Program-made: the position numbers and the translations under genes
DNA from: Bacillota bacterium
GTDB lineage: Bacteria; Bacillota; Clostridia; Acetivibrionales; JAFADI01
DNA: 30,692 bases
NCBI GenBank assembly: GCA_023424965.1
Contig: JAFADI010000168.1
Span: forward strand, 1 to 30,692
Direction of reading: 5' to 3'
The notes under the pieces: model-generated
Databases searched by the model: none
What the model saw: only the letters and a program-made list of their open reading frames with translations
Told to the model about the DNA's origin: nothing
Shown: piece after piece, positions 24,625-30,692 of the stretch
Numbering within the stretch: position 1 is the stretch's first letter
Layout: each line of letters opens with the position of its first letter

Positions 24625-25965
24625 TCAAAATCCCGGAAAGTTCATCTGCTTCCCCACCCGGTTGCAGTACCGGTCCCAATCGGCGGCGACCTCTTCCGGC
24701 GTTTTCCTCTCGAAAAACAGGGCGGATAGGATGGAATTGAAGTCCTCCGCATAAGGGATCACATATACATCGTTCCAGTGGGAATTGGTCCTCCCCTCCG
24801 TTACGGCTGCCACCACGTCGGCGGTGCATCCGTCCAGCCTCCCCACTTTGGCGTCCTTGAAGGAGGCGATGGAGGCCTTCCGCTCATAGTAGTAGTCCAG
24901 TTGCTCCGGCTGGCACCAGAACCTTACGAACTCCCTGGCAGCCTCAATATTGGGGCTTTTGTTGGAGATGAATATCCCGCCTTCCCAGCCCACCTCATAG
25001 ACCACATCGCCGTCGGCAGACAGGCCTCCCAGCTCTCCCAGGTCCCGGGTGGACCCGGGATACCGCTTCTCCATTTCCTGTCCCATCCACGATCCCTGGA
25101 AAGCCATGGCCGCCGTTCCGTCCGCCATGGCTTTCACCTGCATGTCATAGGTGGCGGTGGCCATATCCCGGTTGAAATAACCTTTTTTAATATATCCGTC
25201 GATTCTTTTCAGATAATCCACCAGGCCGGCTTTGGACCAGGTGGTTTCGTTCCTGTTCAACCGGTCCAGGAGGGTTTTGTCCCGGTTCCACCACTGGGCA
25301 AATTCGCTGCCGATGATCTGAACCATGGGCCAGCTGTCTTTGGCCGCCATATAGATGGGGGTGATCCCTCTCTCTTTGATTGCGGCGCAGGCCCTGTCAA
25401 ATTCCTCATAGGTCTTCGGCGGCTCCAGGCCTAAAGTGCGGTATATCTTTTTGTTGTAAATAATGCCCACCCCCGCTCCGCCGGAGAAAGGCGCGCAGTA
25501 AATCCTGCCGTTGTAGGTCAGGGAAGCCAGCCTGGATTCATGGACCCTGGAAACCCAGTTCTCACCGGTGAGGTCCACAAAATTTGCCGGAGGGTTGTAT
25601 TTGGCCCCGATGGCCCCGGGAAACCGGATGAGGATGTCCCACATGTCTCCGGAAGCAAGCTTTGCCATGATCATCTGGTCCACCTGAGCATCTTCAAAGG
25701 CCTGGATCTCGATGGTGTTTCCCGTCTCTCTCTGATACTTGTCGGTAATATCCTTGAAGCCTCCCCAGCCCACCCAGAGGTATGCCATTCCGATGGACAG
25801 CGTTACCGGAAGCTTTTCTTCCTGCACCCGGTTGTCCTGCTTTGACCCGGTACCGGAGCTCCTCCCGGTGATTCCGGTCCGGTCTCCCTCCCCGCACCCG
25901 GCGGAGGAAAAAAGGAGCGTCAGGACTGCAAGGGCTGATATCATTCGGCGGTATATTGCTTTCAT
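24625..25965 (-). CDS. Lone sugar-type substrate-binding lipoprotein
   Basis: Extracytoplasmic binding protein (SBP_bac_1 class), 446 residues. Signal with lipobox SSAGC, lipidated C24, followed by a Ser/Gly/Thr tether. Body motifs fit the class: MAKLASGDMWDIL, GVGIIYNKKIYRTLGLEPPKTYEEF, and MADGTAAMAFQGSWMG, plus a late NIEAAREFVRFW. The ATG at 25965 follows CAGGAG by about 8 nt. No permease genes accompany it: downstream are a gap and a terminator, and upstream, divergently, a YesM/YesN pair. It may feed ligand information to that kinase or supply another importer. It is distinct from the binding protein of the sugar operon. Confidence 0.9.
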   Translation of the reverse strand: MKAIYRRMISALAVLTLLFSSAGCGEGDRTGITGRSSGTGSKQDNRVQEEKLPVTLSIGMAYLWVGWGGFKDITDKYQRETGNTIEIQAFEDAQVDQMIMAKLASGDMWDILIRFPGAIGAKYNPPANFVDLTGENWVSRVHESRLASLTYNGRIYCAPFSGGAGVGIIYNKKIYRTLGLEPPKTYEEFDRACAAIKERGITPIYMAAKDSWPMVQIIGSEFAQWWNRDKTLLDRLNRNETTWSKAGLVDYLKRIDGYIKKGYFNRDMATATYDMQVKAMADGTAAMAFQGSWMGQEMEKRYPGSTRDLGELGGLSADGDVVYEVGWEGGIFISNKSPNIEAAREFVRFWCQPEQLDYYYERKASIASFKDAKVGRLDGCTADVVAAVTEGRTNSHWNDVYVIPYAEDFNSILSALFFERKTPEEVAADWDRYCNRVGKQMNFPGF

Positions 25966-26046
25966 ACATGTTCTCCTGAAGGAACAGAAAATTTATGGTA
26001 TACTTTATCTATATTGTATCTTAAAATTGACGCCGGGGAAATCCTT
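25966..26046. promoter_or_regulatory. Divergent promoter region between lone binding protein and YesM/YesN pair
   Basis: 81 bp shared by two divergent genes. On the plus strand a TATACT word lies about 35 bp before the kinase start, with only a poor -35 at 17-18 bp. On the minus strand a TTTAAG/TATACC pair at 17 bp overlaps it. With so little room, the two promoters must overlap and are probably regulated together. Confidence 0.4.
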
Positions 26047-27879
26047 ATGCTGAGAAGATTGAGTTTTCAACAAAGACTTTTTATTAGCCTTTCCATCATC
26101 ATCGTGGTGATGGTGGCAGTACTTTCCTCCGCCTTTTATACCTATTCCGCCAATTCCTTCCTGACCACGGAATTCAAATCCTCCCTGCAAATGGCGCAAA
26201 AGGTATCGAGCCAGATCGACGAGCTCTTCAAGCAGATGGATATCGCAGCCTCCAACACCGTCAACAACGAGGAACTCCAGAACATCATCTACGAATTGAA
26301 TTTTGCCCCTGCTGTCAGCGACGCGGACATGCTTCTCTACGATTCTTCCGTCCGGAAAATCATACAGCAGATTTATACCTATATGCCAAAGGCCACCAAG
26401 GCCGCCATATTCAACTCCAAAAAACACTTCTATTTCTATGGAGGACTGTATGACGACAGCCCGGAAGTGGTAAAGAAACGGATATACGATGTGAAATGGT
26501 ATGAGAACCTGCTGGAGCCCGGCAAAAACATGGGCATCATGCACCCCCACATCAACGACTGGTCCGATAGGAGAAATGTCGTCATCTCCCTTTACAGGAA
26601 ATTTGTCAACATCACCAATACGGAATTTGCCATCTTTGAAATACAAATCCCCTATTCGGTTCTGGAAAACATATGCAAAATTGAGTCCTCCGCCAATGAG
26701 AGCCAGATCATCATCTACGACAACAGCGGAAGGCTGCTGTTCCCTTTCGGGGAAAACAGGTACAGGCTTGACCGCGAAAGCTTTGAACCGAAAGCGGTTT
26801 TTCAAAATACCGTATCCGGTACGGAAGGCTCGGGAAGGATGAAGGGAAAGGAGGGCTACCTGCTGTATTCCTTCCACAAGTCCGCCTATACAGGCTGGAA
26901 TGTGATTCTGGTGAGCAAGGAAAACGTCCTGGTGCGGCAAATGAATTTCTACAGAAACCTGACGGCCGTCTTTGCCCTGTCCATCGTCGCCGTCATCCTG
27001 CTGACCTTCTTTATCCTCACGCAGCGGATGACAAAGCCTTTGAAGCGGTTAATCTCCACCGTTGAAGGTGTAAACCTTGAAAACATGAATCTCCGGGTTC
27101 CCCACGAGGGAAACGACGAATTTAAAATCCTGAACGAGTCCTTTGAAAATATGTTTTCCAAGCTGAAGGATTCCATCAACAGGGTATATGAAGCCGGAAT
27201 CAAGGAAGCCAACGCCCACTTCCTGGCACTGCAGGCGCAGATGAACCCCCATTTCCTGTATAACACCCTCAATGCCATCAGTGCGGCGGGAGAGCATTAC
27301 GGGAGCCGGGCCACCACTTCCATGTGCAGCCAACTGGCGGACATGCTGCGGTATACCACCTCCTCCGCCAATTCCGTGGTGTCTTTGAAGGATGAGGTAA
27401 GCCATGCCGTCAATTACCTGGAACTGATGAAGGTGCCCTACGAGGGCTGTTTGAGCTATGACCTGCAGATTGAAGAGGAAATGCTGGATATCCGAATCCC
27501 CAAGCTCACCCTTCAGCCCCTGGTGGAGAACTGCATCAACCACGGCCTGGAAAGCATCCTCCCCCCATGGCATATTTTGATTTCCGGCCGCCGGACGGAG
27601 GACCGCTGGGAAATCTCCGTCGAGGACAACGGCTCCGGCTTTGAAGGGGCGGTGCTTGAAAAAATCCACCACCAGCTTTCGGAATACAAAACCAACCTGG
27701 AAGAAGGGAACTTCAAGGAAAATCTGGCCATCGGAGGCATGGGTCTTCTGAACATCTATGCACGTCTGGCAATTCATTTTGGGGACAGCGCCGTTTTTTC
27801 CATCGAAAATATGCAGTCCCGGGGCTGCAGGGTCACCTTCGGGGGCCATCTGGAAAGCAAAGGAGATAGGGGAATATGA
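26047..27879 (+). CDS. YesM-type sensor histidine kinase
   Basis: Membrane sensor kinase, 610 residues. First span about 12-32, an extracytoplasmic sensor region of about 270 residues (to near residue 298), second span about 303-325, HAMP (TKPLKRLISTVEGVNLENMN), then the His_kinase motif HFLALQAQMNPHFLYNTLNA with H402. The HATPase has N-box LVENCINHGL, G1 EDNGSGFEG and a G2-like region GGMGLLNIYARL. The start is ATG 26047 with GGGGA about 8 nt upstream; an earlier in-frame start at 26014 has no ribosome site. The stop overlaps the regulator start (ATGA), so the pair is co-translated. Divergent from a lone sugar-binding lipoprotein, which may be its ligand presenter or target gene. Confidence 0.92.
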   Translation: MLRRLSFQQRLFISLSIIIVVMVAVLSSAFYTYSANSFLTTEFKSSLQMAQKVSSQIDELFKQMDIAASNTVNNEELQNIIYELNFAPAVSDADMLLYDSSVRKIIQQIYTYMPKATKAAIFNSKKHFYFYGGLYDDSPEVVKKRIYDVKWYENLLEPGKNMGIMHPHINDWSDRRNVVISLYRKFVNITNTEFAIFEIQIPYSVLENICKIESSANESQIIIYDNSGRLLFPFGENRYRLDRESFEPKAVFQNTVSGTEGSGRMKGKEGYLLYSFHKSAYTGWNVILVSKENVLVRQMNFYRNLTAVFALSIVAVILLTFFILTQRMTKPLKRLISTVEGVNLENMNLRVPHEGNDEFKILNESFENMFSKLKDSINRVYEAGIKEANAHFLALQAQMNPHFLYNTLNAISAAGEHYGSRATTSMCSQLADMLRYTTSSANSVVSLKDEVSHAVNYLELMKVPYEGCLSYDLQIEEEMLDIRIPKLTLQPLVENCINHGLESILPPWHILISGRRTEDRWEISVEDNGSGFEGAVLEKIHHQLSEYKTNLEEGNFKENLAIGGMGLLNIYARLAIHFGDSAVFSIENMQSRGCRVTFGGHLESKGDRGI

Positions 27880-29417
27880 TCAAGGTAGTTGTTGCGGAGG
27901 ATAAACCGCTGATATTGAGGAGCATAAAAGAAAAAATCCGGAACTGGGGTCCCGAAATAGAAATCGCGGGCGAAGCCACAAATGGTGAAGCCGCCCTGGC
28001 ACTGATACGGGAGTTGAAGCCCGATGTGGTTTTCACCGACATCCGCATGCCGTTGATGGACGGGCTGAAGTTGATCGCCGAGGCCAGAGAAAGCGGCCCT
28101 GAATTGCACTTTGTGATCATCAGCGGTTACGATGAGTTTGAATATGCCCGCCAGGCCATGAAGCTGGAGGTGTCGGAATATCTGTTGAAACCGGTGAAGC
28201 AGGAAGAAATCAACGCCATTATGGACAAGATCAGCAGTAAAATTAACGCCGCCCGGCTGGAAAAGCAGAAAAAGCTTTTGCTCAACATCCTCAATTCCAA
28301 CAGCACCACCACGGCCGCACCGGTGCCTGAACCCGGCTGCGACCATTACTGGACCCTGCTGTTGAATGCGGGCCCCTACAGCAATTTCGTCATTGACTAC
28401 GCCAACCCCTTCAACGGCTTCTGGCCTTCCATCAATCTCAAGGATAGGCTGCCGGACCTCCTGCATAAAGAAAACAGCTTCTGGATCTTCGACGGAAAAA
28501 GCTTCAACGAGGTCATCCTCGTGCTGGGCATCAACGGCAGCCAGGAGTTTGACATCAAGGAGTTCACCGGGCGTTTGAAAGCGGGCCTGGAAGGACACCA
28601 CACTCCCGTAACCATTGCCGTCAGCCAGAGACTGGGCACATTGTCGGACCTGGGCATCGAATCCCAATTGCTGCGGGCTTTGCTGAAAAAAAATCTGCTT
28701 TTGGGCAAATCCGCCGTCTTTTTCAGGGGTGAATCCCATATCTCCTCCGGCAGTGAGCAAACGATCATGGAATCCTCCCTTGAAAAGAGACTCATGACCT
28801 ATATACAGACCAATCAGAAAGGCCCCTTCTTCCGGGAAATGGAAAAGCTCTTCAAGCAGTGGCAGGAGGGCAGCTTCTCCCAGAGCAGCATTGAGAGCCT
28901 GTTAAAACAGATTGTGCGGCTCTGCCAGAAGGCCTGTCTCAAGTCCTCGGCCCACGATACCGACCTGGAACTGGAAACCGATGAGATCATTTCCTCCTCC
29001 CGGGACTTTCACGGGCTTTTGCAGGGAATGCGGTTTATTTTCGAGCAGTTTTTCGCTTCCCAGGATAAAAACGAGGTGAAGAGCGATGTGGGCAGGGACA
29101 TCATCAAAACGGTGGAAAACTACCTGAACACCTGCTATTCCGACCCGATCAACATCAATGATGTGGCCAGGATGGTCAACCTCCATCCCGTGTACTTAAG
29201 CAGGCTTTTTAAAAGCTTTAAGGGCACCTCGCCCATGGAATACCTGACAACCTTGCGGATTGAGAAGGCAAAGGAGCTGCTGCTGTCGGATTCCGGCCTC
29301 TCCTTAAAGGAGATTGCCGAAATCGCAGGCTATTCCGATCAATTCTACTTCAGCCGTATTTTTAAAACCATCACCGGCAGGTCTCCCTCAGAGTACAAAA
29401 ATGCAAACCGGGCATAG
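27876..29417 (+). CDS. YesN-type response regulator (receiver + AraC DNA-binding domain)
   Basis: Transcription regulator, 513 residues. Receiver (1-120) with the acidic pair of VVAEDK, phospho-acceptor D55 in FTDIRMP and switch lysine in YLLKPV. A middle region of about 280 residues, then an AraC-type domain from about residue 405 with two helix-turn-helix units: ININDVARMVNLHPVYLSRLFK and LSLKEIAEIAGYSDQFYFSRIFK. The ribosome site AGGAGATAGGGG lies inside the kinase gene end. It overlaps the kinase by 4 bp. Its stop lies only 11 bp from the stop of the convergent aldolase gene, leaving no space for a private terminator. Confidence 0.92.
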   Translation: MIKVVVAEDKPLILRSIKEKIRNWGPEIEIAGEATNGEAALALIRELKPDVVFTDIRMPLMDGLKLIAEARESGPELHFVIISGYDEFEYARQAMKLEVSEYLLKPVKQEEINAIMDKISSKINAARLEKQKKLLLNILNSNSTTTAAPVPEPGCDHYWTLLLNAGPYSNFVIDYANPFNGFWPSINLKDRLPDLLHKENSFWIFDGKSFNEVILVLGINGSQEFDIKEFTGRLKAGLEGHHTPVTIAVSQRLGTLSDLGIESQLLRALLKKNLLLGKSAVFFRGESHISSGSEQTIMESSLEKRLMTYIQTNQKGPFFREMEKLFKQWQEGSFSQSSIESLLKQIVRLCQKACLKSSAHDTDLELETDEIISSSRDFHGLLQGMRFIFEQFFASQDKNEVKSDVGRDIIKTVENYLNTCYSDPININDVARMVNLHPVYLSRLFKSFKGTSPMEYLTTLRIEKAKELLLSDSGLSLKEIAEIAGYSDQFYFSRIFKTITGRSPSEYKNANRA

Positions 29418-29428
29418 AGAGGGAGTCG

Positions 29429-30352
29429 TCACAGTGGATACTGCCTTGAAAAAGCCTTGGAAAGCTCCCGGAGCTGCCCTACCTCGGTACGGTTTGCGGA
29501 AGTCAGCTTTGTATGGCTTTCCACACGGCTGAAGCAGTTGGACATTACTCCCTCCAGGGTCAGGTAATACTTTGCATTTACAGGATAGCACTGCCTTTCT
29601 ATCTGGGAGCTGACGCTGAGGAAATTGCTCAGGTGCCTTGCTTCGAGGGGCTTTTTACTCCAGTTCTTCACCAGCCACACATACAGGTCCGGGTGGAAAT
29701 TGGCCATTACGCCGCTGTAGCCGGCGATCCCGAGCTCCAGGGTCTCAAGGAGCGTGGCGGAATTGGCATTGTATATTTTCAGCCCGCTGCCTTTGATGGC
29801 CTCCATTTTCTGCTTCATGTTGTCCACGTCACAGCTGGTATCCTTCAGAAAATAAAAGCGGCCTGTATCTGAACACCATTTGAGAAGCTCCGGTGAAATA
29901 ATCCTTTTATAGGGAACGGGGCATTCATAAAATCCAAGGGCGATGTCCTCCGGTATTTCCTTTAACAGCTTCTTAAGGTTCGACAGCCACACTTCATCAG
30001 ACTCATTCTGGCCCGCAAGGCGGTTCGTAATCAGAACCACGGCATCCACTCCCGTCTCCGCCATTAGGTTCAGTTCCTTGACCTGGTCTTCAAAGTCTTC
30101 GGAAATATGGCCGGAGGCAATCACCGGCACACGGCCTGCCGCTTTTTCCCTGACAAAGGAAGCCAGCTTTACCCTTTCCTCCAGTGTGAGATAGATCATT
30201 TCGCTGGACTGGCAAACGGCAAAAAGACCGTCTACACGGTTTTCAACATACCATTCCACCATTTTTTCTACCGCTTCATAATCAATCCGGTTCGTTTCTG
30301 TAAAGGGAGTTACCATTGTGGGCCAAACTCCGTCGGGAAAATATTTCTCCAT
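29429..30352 (-). CDS. Dihydrodipicolinate synthase/N-acetylneuraminate lyase family protein
   Basis: Class I aldolase-type TIM-barrel enzyme, 307 residues, cytoplasmic. The Schiff-base lysine is K170 in FYFLKDTS, and the conserved tyrosine is Y142 in GFYECPVPY. In place of the GTTGE substrate loop of DapA it has AVCQSSE (45-51), so true dihydrodipicolinate synthase activity is unlikely; the pattern is closer to sugar-acid lyases and uncharacterised relatives. The ATG at 30352 follows GGAGG by about 8 nt. It lies 53 bp after a BNR/sialidase-like gene on the same strand, so a role in degrading a sialic acid or a similar keto-sugar acid is plausible but not shown. Confidence 0.88.
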   Translation of the reverse strand: MEKYFPDGVWPTMVTPFTETNRIDYEAVEKMVEWYVENRVDGLFAVCQSSEMIYLTLEERVKLASFVREKAAGRVPVIASGHISEDFEDQVKELNLMAETGVDAVVLITNRLAGQNESDEVWLSNLKKLLKEIPEDIALGFYECPVPYKRIISPELLKWCSDTGRFYFLKDTSCDVDNMKQKMEAIKGSGLKIYNANSATLLETLELGIAGYSGVMANFHPDLYVWLVKNWSKKPLEARHLSNFLSVSSQIERQCYPVNAKYYLTLEGVMSNCFSRVESHTKLTSANRTEVGQLRELSKAFSRQYPL

Positions 30353-30405
30353 TTATTCCAACCTCCAACGTATAGTTCATTCAATTTCCTCAAGCTTTTA
30401 TTGTT

Positions 30406-30692
30406 TCAGCCTTCCATGGACAGCTTCCAGAATGCAATCCGTTCCCGTTTCCAGGTATAGGCCACAAAAATATCCTTCCCGTCGGATATCACGGCAGGAT
30501 AGGAAAACTCCCCCGGTTGATCCTCCAGCACCCGTTCTTCCTTCCATGTACGGCCGTTATCCCGCGACGTACTCAATACAATGGGCGTCCTCGGCCCCCA
30601 ACTGATGCCCACGGGATTATATACAAGGGCAAGCACTCCGTTTTCAAGCTTTGCAACATCGATTCCGCTGTTGTTGTTGGGCAGCGTGGTAG
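30406..30692 (-). CDS. BNR/sialidase-like protein, C-terminal part (5' end beyond the window)
   Basis: 94 residues visible, open at the right edge. Features: NNNSGIDVAKLENGVLALVYN, the substrate-site-like NNNSGID stretch of BNR_2 proteins, followed by an Asp-box SRDNGRTW (S-x-D-x-G-x-T-W) and the next beta-propeller blade ending SYPAVISDGKDIFVAYTW. These place it in the six-bladed exo-alpha-sialidase-like superfamily. The catalytic arginines and acidic residues lie outside the window, so enzymatic activity cannot be judged. The neighbouring aldolase-family gene is consistent with a sialic-acid-type catabolic unit. Confidence 0.8.
   Translation of the reverse strand, partial: TTLPNNNSGIDVAKLENGVLALVYNPVGISWGPRTPIVLSTSRDNGRTWKEERVLEDQPGEFSYPAVISDGKDIFVAYTWKRERIAFWKLSMEG

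Noticed and set aside
26005..28760. Minus-strand frames opposite the plus-strand kinase and regulator
   Set aside because: Shadows of genes with clear His_kinase, receiver and AraC motifs; no domains of their own.
29429..30352. Calling the aldolase dapA
   Set aside because: The GTTGE loop is replaced by CQSSE and the context is not lysine biosynthesis.

Overview
The window reads like the chromosome of a fermentative, plant-polysaccharide-using Firmicute, most likely a mid-GC member of the Clostridia. This is inferred from strong AGGAGG-type ribosome binding sites, frequent GTG/TTG starts, sigma-A-like promoters, many lipoproteins, YesM/YesN-type two-component systems, Msm/Mal-type sugar ABC importers without their own ATPase, and gene families typical of that group. 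I cannot name a species. No tRNA, rRNA, CRISPR array, insertion sequence or phage gene was seen. Apart from one HK/RR pair on the plus strand (26047-29417), every recognised gene is on the minus strand.

Layout, left to right. (1) 1-5495: an oligopeptide ABC importer operon transcribed leftward in the order oppB-oppC-oppD-oppF-oppA; oppA is cut by the window edge. About 600 bp of AT-rich DNA (5496-6104) precede it and carry a perfect inverted repeat and repeated TTAACATAA words. (2) 6105-8567: a NarL/LuxR-type response regulator and its 7TM-PAS-HisKA_3 sensor kinase, with a very good sigma-A promoter at 8588-8616. (3) 8658-12754: a four-gene cassette in which two DUF362 proteins alternate with two ArsP_1-like permeases. 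One DUF362 protein has a membrane anchor; the other has a C-terminal 2[4Fe-4S] ferredoxin domain. The second permease is a diverged relative that has lost the family's cysteine/glycine signature motifs. Upstream lie a promoter with a palindrome and a cluster of TGACA/TGTCA dyads. This is the best candidate for an undescribed system here. (4) 12922-16449: a YesM/YesN-type kinase and AraC-type regulator. (5) 16644-24190: a sugar-uptake and hydrolysis operon, transcribed leftward as substrate-binding lipoprotein, two permeases, intracellular GH36 alpha-galactosidase and secreted clan GH-A hydrolase with two carbohydrate-binding modules, ending at a clear terminator. (6) 24349-26046: a bidirectional terminator, a gap with one doubtful tiny ORF, and a lone second sugar-binding lipoprotein. 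(7) 26047-29417 (+): a second YesM/YesN pair, divergent from that lipoprotein. (8) 29429-30692: a DapA/NanA-family aldolase and the C-terminal end of a BNR/sialidase-like protein.

How the genes fit together (inference). The secreted GH-A enzyme and its CBMs would release alpha-galactose-bearing or related oligosaccharides outside the cell. The binding protein and MalF/MalG-type permeases would import them, powered by a shared MsmX-like ATPase encoded elsewhere, and the cytoplasmic alpha-galactosidase would cleave them. The flanking YesM/YesN pairs are the obvious candidate regulators. The DUF362/permease cassette and the 7TM kinase pair form a second functional block whose substrate cannot be read from sequence.
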